A DNA stretch of 64,000 nt from an uncultured Draconibacterium sp. (lineage in GTDB: Bacteria; Bacteroidota; Bacteroidia; Bacteroidales; Prolixibacteraceae): contig NZ_CAJXTC010000006.1 of the NCBI RefSeq assembly GCF_913060805.1, positions 124,001 through 188,000 of the forward strand, in the 5' to 3' direction. Made by a program: the position numbers and the translations under genes. Under the pieces are notes generated by a model. That model was not told where the DNA came from, searched no databases, and saw only the letters and a program-made list of their open reading frames with translations. Shown here one piece after another: positions 45,629-54,430 of this stretch (its first letter is position 1; every line of letters starts with the position of its first letter).

Positions 45629-45706
45629 CGTCTGCTGACGGATGAGGGGTAGTGTATTTTCCTTACCCTTTTGTCTGTCGACATTTTCCCTTAAAAAGGG
45701 AAAAAA
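45629..45706. repeat. REP-like repeat block, inverted partner of 1816-1857
   Basis: In the gene-free gap 45493-45810, CCGTC-tgct-GACGG with GAGGGG (about 45629-45648) is followed by 45663-45706. The latter is the reverse complement of 1816-1857 with only a 2-nt length difference in the T-run. Nothing coding was seen in the gap. Confidence 0.8.
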
Positions 45707-45753
45707 GCTTTTGTGTTGGGTTACAAAAGAAGGGAGAGTTTGAGACTCAGCAT

Positions 45754-45787
45754 AAAAAAACCGCTTCCCAAACGAGAAACGGTTTTA
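45754..45787 (-). terminator. Rho-independent terminator of the class IIA aldolase gene
   Basis: AAAACCG (45757-45763) pairs with CGGTTTT (45780-45786), with partial pairing inside the loop. On the minus strand a run of T follows the stem, 24 bp past the aldolase stop. Confidence 0.8.
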
Positions 45788-45810
45788 CTATTTTATATCG
45801 AAAAGTGTTC

Positions 45811-46887
45811 TTACTGAACGTCGATAGCATTTAAATCTTCGAATGCAACTTTCAAACGTGCAATCATTGATTCTTCTGCTTTACGCAACCAAACACGTGG
45901 ATCGTAGAATTTTTTGTTTGGTTTTTCGTCACCCTCAGGGTTACCAATTTGTCCTTGCAGGTAATCGTGGTTCGCAGCTTCGAAAGCACGAACGCCATCC
46001 CAATATGCCCACTGAGTATCGGTATCGATGTTCATTTTAACAACACCGTACGAAATAGCTTCGCGAATTTCTTCGTGTGACGAACCTGATCCGCCGTGGA
46101 AAACAAAGTTTACTGGTTTTTCGTCAGTTCCCAGTTTTTCCTGGATGTACTTCTGTGAGTTATCAAGAATTTTTGGAGTCAATTTAACGTTACCTGGTTT
46201 GTATACACCGTGCACGTTACCAAACGATGCCGCAATTGTGAAGTTAGGAGATACTTTGCTCAACTCTTCGTAAGCATAGCAAACTTCTTCCGGCTGAGTG
46301 TACAATTTTGATGCATCAACATCGCTGTTGTCAACACCATCTTCTTCACCACCGGTAATACCCAACTCAATTTCCAAAGTCATGCCCATTTTGGCCATGC
46401 GCTCCAGGTATTTTTTGCTGATCTCGATGTTCTCTTCCAATGGCTCTTCACTAAGGTCAAGCATATGCGAGCTGAAAAGAGGTTTACCAGTTTCTTCGAA
46501 GTGTTTTTCGCTGGCATCTAACAAACCGTCAATCCAAGGCAACAATTTTTTTGCTGCGTGGTCGGTGTGAAGGATAACACGTACACCGTAAGCTTCAGCT
46601 AAAGTGTGAATGTGTTTTGCACCTGCAACAGCACCTAAAACAGCTGCTTCCTGGCCTTCAAGTTTTAAACCTTTACCGGCGTTAAATGCAGCACCACCGT
46701 TTGAAAATTGAATCATTACCGGAGCGTTTACCTCTTTGGCAACTTCCATAATGGCATTAACTGATGAAGAACCAACAACGTTTACTGCCGGCATGGCAAA
46801 TTGTTTGGCTTTAGCTTCTTCGAAAATAAATTGTACGTCAGCACCGGTAACAACTCCCGGTTTAACGTTTTCGGCTATTTTTCCCAT
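45811..46887 (-). CDS. fbaA: Class IIA fructose-bisphosphate aldolase
   Basis: A 358-aa zinc aldolase of glycolysis/gluconeogenesis, interconverting fructose 1,6-bisphosphate with glyceraldehyde 3-phosphate and dihydroxyacetone phosphate. Length and sequence match the E. coli FbaA-type (class IIA): zinc ligands in ILHTDHAAKK, Glu in EIELGITGGEEDGVDN, His in GNVHGVYKPG and the phosphate loop FHGGSGSS. The NVDTD-like segment reads KMNIDTDTQWA. The long class IIA insertions (LLPWIDGLLDASEKHF) are present. It is divergent from the class IIB gene; the 252-bp gap holds both promoters. Confidence 0.94.
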   Translation of the reverse strand: MGKIAENVKPGVVTGADVQFIFEEAKAKQFAMPAVNVVGSSSVNAIMEVAKEVNAPVMIQFSNGGAAFNAGKGLKLEGQEAAVLGAVAGAKHIHTLAEAYGVRVILHTDHAAKKLLPWIDGLLDASEKHFEETGKPLFSSHMLDLSEEPLEENIEISKKYLERMAKMGMTLEIELGITGGEEDGVDNSDVDASKLYTQPEEVCYAYEELSKVSPNFTIAASFGNVHGVYKPGNVKLTPKILDNSQKYIQEKLGTDEKPVNFVFHGGSGSSHEEIREAISYGVVKMNIDTDTQWAYWDGVRAFEAANHDYLQGQIGNPEGDEKPNKKFYDPRVWLRKAEESMIARLKVAFEDLNAIDVQ

Positions 46888-46928
46888 AATTAAATCGTTT
46901 TACTTTTAAATCAAATAGAATAAGAACA

Positions 46929-46960
46929 CAAAATTACGATTTGAGTTTAGGTTAACCAAT
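46929..46960 (-). promoter_or_regulatory. Candidate promoter of fbaA
   Basis: On the minus strand TAATTTTG (46929-46936) matches TAnnTTTG, with ATTG (46957-46960) 20 bp upstream as the -33 element. It is 42 bp from the ATG. Among the promoters seen here it has one of the best spacings. Confidence 0.55.
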
Positions 46961-47028
46961 TTTTCCTTGTTAATGAACGTAAAAATCGGACAAAATTATC
47001 TGAAAATTAACGCTGTAACATTATTTTA

Positions 47029-47040
47029 TTTAACGTTAAA
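47029..47040. promoter_or_regulatory. TTTAACGTTAAA palindrome between the divergent aldolase genes
   Basis: A perfect 12-bp palindrome lies between the two aldolase start codons, with related TTAAC words nearby (GGTTAACC at 46951-46957 region, TTAACGCTGTAAC at about 47007-47020). It could be an operator shared by the two genes, but no regulator is known, and AT-rich palindromes arise easily by chance. Confidence 0.35.
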
Positions 47041-47139
47041 TATCGGTAGGGGTATTTAGCTAAACCACTTCATTCTTTGTTTTTTATTTACTTTCACGGC
47101 GCAAAAAAAATTAAAAACCAAAGATTAACTCGAATAAAA

Positions 47140-48135
47140 ATGGCAGTAAGTTACAAAGACTTAGGCTTGGCGAACAGTAAAGAAATGTTCGCAAAAGCAG
47201 TTGCAGGCGGATACGCTGTTCCAGCCTACAATTTTAACAACCTTGAACAAATGCAGGCAATTCTGCAAGCTTGTGTTGAAACAAAATCGCCTGTAATTCT
47301 TCAGGTATCATCAGGTGCACGTAATTATGCTAACGCTACTTTGTTGCGTAATATGGCGCGTGGTGCTGTTGAGTATGTAAAAGAACTGGGTTGCGAAATT
47401 CCGGTTGTTCTTCACCTGGATCATGGCGATACTTTCGAATTGTGTAAAGACTGTATCGATAACGGTTTCTCTTCAGTAATGATCGATGGTTCGCACCACT
47501 CATACGAAGAAAACGTTGCCTTAACTAAAAAAGTTGTTGAATATGCACACGCAAACGGTGTAACTGTTGAAGGTGAGCTGGGTGTTTTAGCAGGTGTTGA
47601 AGACGATGTAGTTGCTGAAGAATCAACTTATACACGTCCTGAAGAGGTTGAGGATTTTGTAAAACGTACCGGTGTTGACTCACTGGCTATTTCAATTGGT
47701 ACTTCTCACGGAGCACACAAATTTACTCCTGAGCAGTGTACTAAAAACGAAGATGGCGTTTTGGTTCCTCCTCCATTAAAATTCGATATCCTGGAAGAAA
47801 TTGAAAAACGTATTCCTGGTTTCCCAATCGTTCTTCACGGTTCATCTTCTGTTCCAATGGATCAGGTAGAAATTATCAATGCAAACGGTGGCGATTTGAA
47901 AGCTGCTGTTGGTATTCCTGAAGAGCAATTGCGTAAAGCGGCTTCTTCTGCAGTATGTAAAATTAACATCGACTCTGACGGTCGTTTGGCAATGACTGCT
48001 GCTATCCGCAAAACAATGAACGAAAAACCGGGTGAGTTCGACCCACGTAAATATTTAGGACCTGCTCGCGACTCGTTGAAAGAGTTGTACAAACACAAAA
48101 ACGAAAACGTTTTGGGTTCGGCAGGAAAAGCTTAA
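47140..48135 (+). CDS. Class IIB fructose-bisphosphate (ketose-bisphosphate) aldolase
   Basis: A 331-aa class II aldolase of the shorter IIB subgroup (Fba/GatY/AgaY). Motifs are HLDHGDTFELC (zinc His), EGELGVLAGVEDD (zinc Glu), GTSHGAHKF (zinc His) and VLHGSSSVP (phosphate loop), followed by KINIDSDGRLA. An in-frame ATG at 47077 would add 21 residues (MFFIYFHGAKK), but the ATG at 47140 starts with the usual MAVSYKDLG and is chosen. It probably acts on fructose 1,6-bisphosphate; tagatose bisphosphate is possible. It is divergent from fbaA, so this genome holds both subclasses side by side. A clear terminator follows. Confidence 0.92.
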   Translation: MAVSYKDLGLANSKEMFAKAVAGGYAVPAYNFNNLEQMQAILQACVETKSPVILQVSSGARNYANATLLRNMARGAVEYVKELGCEIPVVLHLDHGDTFELCKDCIDNGFSSVMIDGSHHSYEENVALTKKVVEYAHANGVTVEGELGVLAGVEDDVVAEESTYTRPEEVEDFVKRTGVDSLAISIGTSHGAHKFTPEQCTKNEDGVLVPPPLKFDILEEIEKRIPGFPIVLHGSSSVPMDQVEIINANGGDLKAAVGIPEEQLRKAASSAVCKINIDSDGRLAMTAAIRKTMNEKPGEFDPRKYLGPARDSLKELYKHKNENVLGSAGKA

Positions 48136-48156
48136 GAAAGCAATTCAAATTATATA

Positions 48157-48188
48157 GAAAAGGGACGGTTTATTAGCCGTCCTTTTTT
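48157..48188 (+). terminator. Rho-independent terminator of the class IIB aldolase gene
   Basis: GGACGG (48163-48168) and CCGTCC (48177-48182) form a stem with an 8-nt loop, followed by six T, 28 bp past the stop. The remainder of the gap up to 48404 shows no gene. Confidence 0.85.
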
Positions 48189-48404
48189 ATTGCTTAAAAA
48201 TGACATTTTGCTATTTTTCCTGCTAAACCCAAGAGTATATGTGCGAAATAAGTCGGTAAAATGTATGGTTGGTAGCAATATATTTCTTAAGTTTGGTTTC
48301 TCGAAACCCCTGACGCATAATAGGTAGTGAATTCCTTTTCAATCATTTATACGTCCTTGTTAAAGTAAAAGAAGTGCCGCAATTTTGGTTTTGTGAGTTG
48401 TGTG

Positions 48405-51400
48405 ATGATAGTAAAACAAGGGCATATAGGAATTATAGGGATTCTTCTGATTATTTCTTTTCAGATAAACCGCGTATTTGCACAACCCGTCTTTCTTCCT
48501 TTACATCATTTAGGAACAGATGAGGGCTTGTCTTCATCGTCTGTTACAAGCATTGCCCAGGATAAAAATGGTTTCATTTGGATCGGAACCCGCAAAGGTC
48601 TTAATCGTTACGATGGTGACCGTTTTAAAACCTACCAGCAAGACGAAAAGGAGCTGCAAAAAAATACTTTGCCCGATAATTTGATTCTGTCGATGTGTAT
48701 TGGCGATAATAACCGCTTGTTTGTTGGTTCTAATGCGGGATTAAGTTTTTATGATCCGGAGCTCGATAAATTGCACAATTTTAAATACGATTCAACTTCC
48801 TGTTTATACAATATTCCCATTCAGGCACGAGCCTTGCAAATGGACAAAAATGGTTCGGTGTACATCGCCAGTACTGATGGGATCTATTATTTCAATCAGC
48901 AAAATAATACCGTTGAGCATATAAATAATTTAGGCATTTCGGTTATTGATGCGGTGTATCTTGCCTCCGACGGGCGGCTCTGGATCGGTTCGGCTAACGG
49001 ACTTGCAGTGCTGAATCCCGAAACAAAAGAAATTGAACGGGTAGTTAAAGGCCTTGATGGTGAAGATTATTCGAAAACGCGAATAGGTAAAATTATTGAA
49101 GATCATTCGGGAACCATTTGGGCGGCCAGTTTCTCACACGGGCTGTTTATGGTGGAGAAGAAAGATAATGGCGAGAATCGATTAAAAAACTTCAGGCATA
49201 ACCCAAACGATGCGGGCTCTGTTTCTGAAAACCGCCTGTTGAGCCTTGTTGTGGATAAAGACAATAATATTTGGGTGGGGGCCGAAAATGATGGTATTTA
49301 CTGCCTCAACAAAAACAGACAACACTTTAAACATTATCTGTCAACTAAATCCGATCCGCTGGTTGCCAAAACTTATTCGGGCGAATATCTTTTTATCGAT
49401 AACGGCAATAATTTGTGGATTGGAACTTATACCAGCGGAGTACAAATAGCTTCCGAATATGGCGAGGCCATTGTGTCGTACAGCAAATTTAAAGGAGGAG
49501 ATTTAAGCAATACCAATAATATGGTAAATGCTTTTTTTGAGCTAAACGACAGCATCATTGCGTTAGCTACTGATGGCGGTGGAGTTAATTTTATGAACAA
49601 AAACACCGGGTTTTTTACCAACCTGAGTACTACAAATTCCGATTTACCCAACGATTACCTGTTGTCGATTATTGAAGATGACGAGGGAAATGGCTGGCTG
49701 GCAACATGGGGATCGGGGTTGGTGCGTTACGATGGAAAAACCGAAGCGTTTAGCACTTTTGATACTGAGAATTCTCCAATTCCTGACGACAACTTGTTCG
49801 ATGTTTGCCTTGGCAACCACTCCGACTTGTTAATTGCCACATTTAATTCAGGTGTTGCAAGGTATTTCCCAAAAGAAAACAGGTGGGAAGTATTTAATGA
49901 TGAAAACAGCGATCTTTCGTCGAATTATGTCAATGTAATTCGCCGGGCCGATGATGAATCCTTTTTTATCGGAACAAACTCGGGATTGGCGAGGTATTAT
50001 CCCGAAGATAATTCGTTTACCAACTGCTCGCTTAAAAAAGAAATGCAAACGCTGAGTTCAGCGCACATCTACGATATTTTTGTTGAAAGCCCAACTTCGG
50101 TTTGGGTGGGTAGCTTGTCGGGTTTATTTCATTTTAACCCGAAAACCGGAGACACACGGACTTATACGGTAAATGAAGGTTTACCGAACAATACGGTGAA
50201 TGGAATTTTAAAAGATGCCGACGGATTTCTGTGGTTTTCAACTTCGGGCGGACTGTGCCGCTACAACGACAACCAGGATGTATTTGATTGTTACTACAGC
50301 GACGACGGCTTGCAGAGCAATGAATTCAGGCCCCGGAGTACGCTGATCGACTCGGATAACAATTTGTATTTTGGAGGTATCAACGGCTTTAGCATTATTT
50401 TTCCCGAGAAGCTGAAAAAGAATGAACATCGGCCGGTGGTAAAATTTACAGAACTGGAGATCTTTAACAAAGTGGTGTATCCTAACGAGCCGGGTTCGCC
50501 ACTTAAACGAGTGATTTCAGAAGTTGATGAGATTAAACTACCCGAAAAACGATCGGTATTAACGTTTCATTTTAGCGTTTTGGATTATGCCAGTCCTTCA
50601 AAAAATGAACATGCTTACATGCTCGAGAACTTCGATAAAGATTGGATTTATTGCGGAACGCGGCGTCAGGCAACCTACACCAACCTTGATCCGGGAACCT
50701 ATATTTTGCGCGTGAAAGGCGCCAACGGCGATGGACTTTGGAACGAAAAAGGAATAGCACTGAAGATTATAATTGTGCCTCCGTGGTGGAAAAGCTGGTG
50801 GTTTGTCCTGATCCTGTTTGTAATTTTTGTTGGTATTTTCTGGTTCGTCAATCACTTGCGAATCCGATCGCTCGAGCAGCAAAAACAAAAGCTGGAAAGG
50901 GCAGTGGCAAGGCGAACCAAAGAACTTGCAGAAATAAATGCTACCAAGGATAAGCTGTTTTCGGTTATTGCGCACGATCTTCGAAATCCGTTTAACGTAA
51001 TTCTGGGGTACACTGATGTATTGATTGAAGGCTACCACAAATTCGACAAGAATATGATGGAGCAGATTCTTGAGAATCTGAAAACCGCGGGAGACGGTGC
51101 TTTTGCTTTGCTCGAGAACCTGATGAACTGGTCGAGATCGCAGCGTGGCGTGATCGAGTTTACGCCAAAATCAATTGTACTCGACGATTTTATTGCCGTG
51201 GCTCTTTTCGAGGTGGAAGCCGTTGCAAAGAAAAAGGGTGTTGCGGTTGAAAACGAGATTCAGGATAAATCGATAAAGGTGTTTGCCGATTACAATATGC
51301 TGCTTCTGATCTTCCGAAACCTGCTTACCAATGCAGTAAAATTCAGCAATCCCGGCAGTTCGGTTTATATTGTAAAAGGAAAATCGGATGATGGTTTTAT

Positions 51401-51644
51401 AACGCTGGGAGTTCGCGATGAAGGCATTGGAATGGAGCCCGATAAAATGAAGTATTTGTTTCAGTCGGAGAAACAGGAAACAATGCCGGGAACCAAAGGC
51501 GAAAAAGGCAGCGGACTGGGTTTAATGCTTTGCAAAGAGTTTATTGAAAGACACAATGGTAAAATTTGGGTGGAAAGTTCCTTGGGTAAAGGTTCTGTTT
51601 TTTGGTTTACCGTGCCGCTAAACGAAAAAGTGTTCGACAAGTAA
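48405..51644 (+). CDS. Reg_prop/Y_Y_Y two-component sensor histidine kinase
   Basis: A 1079-aa membrane sensor. The frame opens with a GTG at 48393, but the ATG at 48405 starts a normal signal peptide (HIGIIGILLIISFQINRVFA). Residues ~30-690 are two_component regulator propeller repeats (GFIWIGTRKGLNRYDGD, RLWIGSANGLAVLN, FLWFSTSGGLCRYND). A Y_Y_Y domain (~715-785, ending TNLDPGTYILRVKGANGDG), a TM helix (~795-820) and then HisKA (His857 in LFSVIAHDLRNPFN) and HATPase (DEGIGM, KGSGLGL) follow. Unlike classical hybrid SusR-type sensors, it stops after the kinase, with no receiver and no AraC domain. The response regulator is not in the window. The ligand is probably an oligosaccharide by family analogy. 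Confidence 0.92.
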   Translation: MIVKQGHIGIIGILLIISFQINRVFAQPVFLPLHHLGTDEGLSSSSVTSIAQDKNGFIWIGTRKGLNRYDGDRFKTYQQDEKELQKNTLPDNLILSMCIGDNNRLFVGSNAGLSFYDPELDKLHNFKYDSTSCLYNIPIQARALQMDKNGSVYIASTDGIYYFNQQNNTVEHINNLGISVIDAVYLASDGRLWIGSANGLAVLNPETKEIERVVKGLDGEDYSKTRIGKIIEDHSGTIWAASFSHGLFMVEKKDNGENRLKNFRHNPNDAGSVSENRLLSLVVDKDNNIWVGAENDGIYCLNKNRQHFKHYLSTKSDPLVAKTYSGEYLFIDNGNNLWIGTYTSGVQIASEYGEAIVSYSKFKGGDLSNTNNMVNAFFELNDSIIALATDGGGVNFMNKNTGFFTNLSTTNSDLPNDYLLSIIEDDEGNGWLATWGSGLVRYDGKTEAFSTFDTENSPIPDDNLFDVCLGNHSDLLIATFNSGVARYFPKENRWEVFNDENSDLSSNYVNVIRRADDESFFIGTNSGLARYYPEDNSFTNCSLKKEMQTLSSAHIYDIFVESPTSVWVGSLSGLFHFNPKTGDTRTYTVNEGLPNNTVNGILKDADGFLWFSTSGGLCRYNDNQDVFDCYYSDDGLQSNEFRPRSTLIDSDNNLYFGGINGFSIIFPEKLKKNEHRPVVKFTELEIFNKVVYPNEPGSPLKRVISEVDEIKLPEKRSVLTFHFSVLDYASPSKNEHAYMLENFDKDWIYCGTRRQATYTNLDPGTYILRVKGANGDGLWNEKGIALKIIIVPPWWKSWWFVLILFVIFVGIFWFVNHLRIRSLEQQKQKLERAVARRTKELAEINATKDKLFSVIAHDLRNPFNVILGYTDVLIEGYHKFDKNMMEQILENLKTAGDGAFALLENLMNWSRSQRGVIEFTPKSIVLDDFIAVALFEVEAVAKKKGVAVENEIQDKSIKVFADYNMLLLIFRNLLTNAVKFSNPGSSVYIVKGKSDDGFITLGVRDEGIGMEPDKMKYLFQSEKQETMPGTKGEKGSGLGLMLCKEFIERHNGKIWVESSLGKGSVFWFTVPLNEKVFDK

Positions 51645-51650
51645 AGAAAA

Positions 51651-51716
51651 AATGGCACCCACTCTCGCAGATGCCATTGTAAAACCTCAAACAAACTGTC
51701 CCTCAGTTTAAGGTTT
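51651..51716. terminator. Paired hairpins between convergent kinase and hcp genes
   Basis: AATGGCA/TGCCATT (51651-51657 with 51672-51678) and a nested stem AAACCT...AAACTG-tccct-CAGTTT...AGGTTT (51682-51716) fill the gap between two convergent genes. They probably end transcription from both sides, although neither has a long T-run. Confidence 0.55.
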
Positions 51717-51737
51717 GTCCTCCTCTCACTTCAACTT

Positions 51738-53393
51738 CTATTCTGCGCTCATAAATAATTCCAAATCTTTTTCAACCTCGGTTATACCGCCGATTCCGAA
51801 ATTCTCAACCAATACATTAGCCACATTTGGCGAAAGGAATGCCGGAAGTGTTGGTCCAAGGTGTATATTTTTTACGCCCAGGTGCAACAGCGCCAGTAAA
51901 ACGATTACTGCTTTTTGCTCGTACCAGGCTATGTTGTAGGCAATTGGTAGTTCGTTAATATCATTCAGCTCAAATACCTCTTTTAGTTTTAGAGCGATAA
52001 CTGCCAGCGAATACGAGTCGTTACATTGTCCGGCATCGATAACACGTGGAATTCCACCGATATCGCCAAGAGGCAATTTGTTGTATCGGTATTTTGCACA
52101 TCCTGCGGTAAGAATCACGGTGTCTTGTGGCAGCTGCTCAGCAAATTGAGTGTAGTAGTCACGGCTTTTCATACGTCCGTCGCAACCTGCCATTACAAAG
52201 AATTTTTTGATGGCACCCGATTGTACGGCGTCAACAATTTTGTCGGCCAATGCAAATACCTGTGCGTGTGCAAATCCTCCAACGATTTCTCCGGTTTCAA
52301 TTTCCTGTGGTGCAGCGCATTTTTTAGCGTGCTCGATAATGGCGCTGAAATCTTTCATGTTACCATCTTTGCGATCCGGAATGTGAATGGCTCCCGCAAG
52401 GCCTGATGCGCCGGTTGTATAAATCCTATCGGTGTAGGTTGCCGATGCTTTTGGCGGAACGATACAGTTGGTAGTAAACAGAATTGGGCCGTTAAAACTT
52501 TCGAATTCGGTATTTTGTTTCCACCATGCATTTCCGTAGTTACCCACCAGGTGATCGTATTTTTTGAACGCCGGATAGTAGTGTGCCGGCAACATTTCGC
52601 TGTGGGTGTACACGTCAACGCCGGTTCCTTCAGTTTGTTTCAGCAGCTCTTCCATGTCTTTCATGTCGTGACCTGAAATCAGAATTGCCGGATTATTACG
52701 TACCCCGATATTTACTTTTGTAGCCTCCGGATTTCCGTAAGAGCCTGTGTTGGCAGCATCCAACAATGCCATTACATCAACACCGAATTTTCCGGTTTCC
52801 AATGTTAAAGCAACCAATTCATCAACGCTCAAATCTTCGGTTGTGGCAACCAACGCACGTTGCATAAAAGCAAAAATCTCATCTTTTTGGCTACCTAAAT
52901 TGTAAGCGTGTTCAGCATAAGCGGCCAAACCTTTTACACCGTAAATGATCAACTCGCGCAACGAACGAATGTCTTCGTTTTCAGTGCTCAGTACTCCAAC
53001 TTCTTCTGCTTTTGCTTCAAACTCCTCGGTAGTATTTCCTGTCCAGGTTGCAATGGCCGGTAATTCTTCGGGTAAAGCCACGCCTGCTTCTTTGCTCAAT
53101 ACGTGCAGTTCGTTTCTCAGTTGAAGTGCTTTGATAATTCGTTTGGTAAATACTGCCGCATCAAAATTGGCATTGGTAATGGTGCTGAACAAACCATCGA
53201 AAACGATTTTATCCACTTTTTTAGGATTCGCGCCAACGGCCCGCAATTTCTCGTTATACCAACAAATTCCTTTTAATACATATAGTAAAGTATCTTGTAA
53301 ATTCGCTACATCGCTGGTTTTTCCGCAGACTCCTGCAATTGTACAGCCGGTTCCTTTGGCTGCTTCCTGACATTGAAAACAAAACATGCTCAT
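51738..53393 (-). CDS. hcp: Hybrid cluster protein (hydroxylamine reductase)
   Basis: A 551-aa cytoplasmic Fe-S/oxo protein that reduces hydroxylamine and, by current understanding, nitric oxide under nitrosative stress. The N-terminal cluster motif is C-x2-C-x8-C-x5-C ([19 protein letters not shown], residues 5-23), fitting the [4Fe-4S] form found in anaerobes. Downstream, hybrid-cluster ligand regions are visible: [50 protein letters not shown] and [14 protein letters not shown] codons at residues 1 and 3 are both possible starts. It lies 77 bp downstream of the ferredoxin-like gene on the same strand, probably in one operon controlled by the divergent Crp/Fnr regulator. Confidence 0.95.
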   Translation of the reverse strand: MSMFCFQCQEAAKGTGCTIAGVCGKTSDVANLQDTLLYVLKGICWYNEKLRAVGANPKKVDKIVFDGLFSTITNANFDAAVFTKRIIKALQLRNELHVLSKEAGVALPEELPAIATWTGNTTEEFEAKAEEVGVLSTENEDIRSLRELIIYGVKGLAAYAEHAYNLGSQKDEIFAFMQRALVATTEDLSVDELVALTLETGKFGVDVMALLDAANTGSYGNPEATKVNIGVRNNPAILISGHDMKDMEELLKQTEGTGVDVYTHSEMLPAHYYPAFKKYDHLVGNYGNAWWKQNTEFESFNGPILFTTNCIVPPKASATYTDRIYTTGASGLAGAIHIPDRKDGNMKDFSAIIEHAKKCAAPQEIETGEIVGGFAHAQVFALADKIVDAVQSGAIKKFFVMAGCDGRMKSRDYYTQFAEQLPQDTVILTAGCAKYRYNKLPLGDIGGIPRVIDAGQCNDSYSLAVIALKLKEVFELNDINELPIAYNIAWYEQKAVIVLLALLHLGVKNIHLGPTLPAFLSPNVANVLVENFGIGGITEVEKDLELFMSAE

Positions 53394-53470
53394 TTTTCTA
53401 TTTTTTAGTTCGTTAAACTTCTTGGGTTGAGTGTTAGGGCGCTGGTTTTATCACAACTTAATTGGGTATC

Positions 53471-54352
53471 TTAGATCCATTCCTCCGAAAGAATGTCTCC
53501 TTTAATTCCAATCACAACTTCTTTAACGGGTACCTTTCTTGATGCCATTTGAGTGGCCATTTTTACCATTTGCGACAATCCTCCGCAACATGGAACTTCC
53601 ATAATTACAACGGTTATGGTGTTTACTCTTGATTCATCAATCAGTTTTACCAGTTTCTGAATGTAAATGTCAGTTCCCTGATCGAGTTTTGGGCAGGCGA
53701 TTACCATTTTACGGCCTTTTATAAAGTCGTTGTGGAAATTGCCGTAGGCAAAACCTGCGCAGTCGGCTGCTACCAAAAGATCGGCGCCTTTAAAATAACT
53801 GGCTGCCGGATTGATCAAATGCATTTGTACCGGCCATTGGGTAAGTTCCGACGGTGTTTCTGTGGCAGGAGCGGCCATTTTTAAACCACCTGCATCGAAC
53901 GACATTGGTGCCGATCCCGGACATCCTCCGGTAGCGCAACCACCACCCGAAGCTTGTTCTTCTTTAGCTCCGTGAAGTAATTCATGCACTTCGCTGATTT
54001 GGAATGGCATTGCCTCGCGATTTGCTTTAATAAAACCGAGTGCTTGCTGTAAGTAACCGGTTTCGTTATGATCCTGCAAATGTTTCAGGTGCGCAAACAT
54101 GGTTGCTTTTCCCTGCTTTACCATTTGCGAAATAGTGGCAATCTCGTCGTAAGCATCAGCTTCGCGCTCTTCAATGGTAATCGCTCCTTCCGGACAATGG
54201 CCAATACAAGCACCGAGTCCATCGCACATTAACTCACTTATAAGTCGTGCTTTGCCATCGATTATTTGCAAAGCTCCTTCGTGGCAGTTCGGAACGCAGT
54301 TGCCGCATCCGTTGCACAATTCGTCGTCAATTTTAATTATCTCTCGTATCAT
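53471..54352 (-). CDS. Ferredoxin-like 4Fe-4S protein, likely electron partner of Hcp
   Basis: A 293-aa protein counted from the ATG at 54352; the longer frame to 54397 would cross the promoter and is rejected. The N-terminal ~65 residues have two cluster motifs. The first is canonical (CNGCGNCVPNC). The second is CDGLGACIGHCPEG, where the second Cys of the usual C-x2-C-x2-C-x3-C is replaced by Leu. A Gly/Cys-rich linker (GGGCATGGCPGSAP, near residue 140) and a C-terminal domain with AADCAGFAYG, IACPKLDQG and VPCCGGLS follow, so further metal binding is likely. Proteins of this layout commonly accompany hcp. The role as electron donor is inferred from that neighbourhood. Confidence 0.85.
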   Translation of the reverse strand: MIREIIKIDDELCNGCGNCVPNCHEGALQIIDGKARLISELMCDGLGACIGHCPEGAITIEEREADAYDEIATISQMVKQGKATMFAHLKHLQDHNETGYLQQALGFIKANREAMPFQISEVHELLHGAKEEQASGGGCATGGCPGSAPMSFDAGGLKMAAPATETPSELTQWPVQMHLINPAASYFKGADLLVAADCAGFAYGNFHNDFIKGRKMVIACPKLDQGTDIYIQKLVKLIDESRVNTITVVIMEVPCCGGLSQMVKMATQMASRKVPVKEVVIGIKGDILSEEWI

Positions 54353-54383
54353 CTTTCTTGTTCTTTTCTTTAAGTTTACGCAA

Positions 54384-54411
54384 CAAAAGTAGGTCACCGG
54401 CGTTAGGCAAA
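54384..54411 (-). promoter_or_regulatory. Promoter of the ferredoxin-hcp operon
   Basis: On the minus strand TACTTTTG (54384-54391) matches the -7 consensus TAnnTTTG, and TTTG (54408-54411) is the -33 candidate with a 16-bp gap. The 16-bp palindrome begins at 54413, directly upstream of the -33 element. That is the position expected for an activator contacting the polymerase. Confidence 0.6.
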
Positions 54412-54412
54412 A

Positions 54413-54428
54413 TGTACCAATTGTTACA
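54413..54428. promoter_or_regulatory. 16-bp palindromic operator between ferredoxin-hcp and the Crp/Fnr gene
   Basis: TGTACCAATTGTTACA is a near-perfect dyad (TGTAnCAATTGnTACA, mismatched only at positions 5 and 12). It abuts the -33 element of the ferredoxin-hcp promoter and ends 2 bp before the ATG of the Crp/Fnr-type gene. Size and symmetry fit a Crp/Fnr dimer site. The likely reading is activation of hcp and repression of the regulator's own gene. Confidence 0.65.
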
Positions 54429-54430
54429 AA

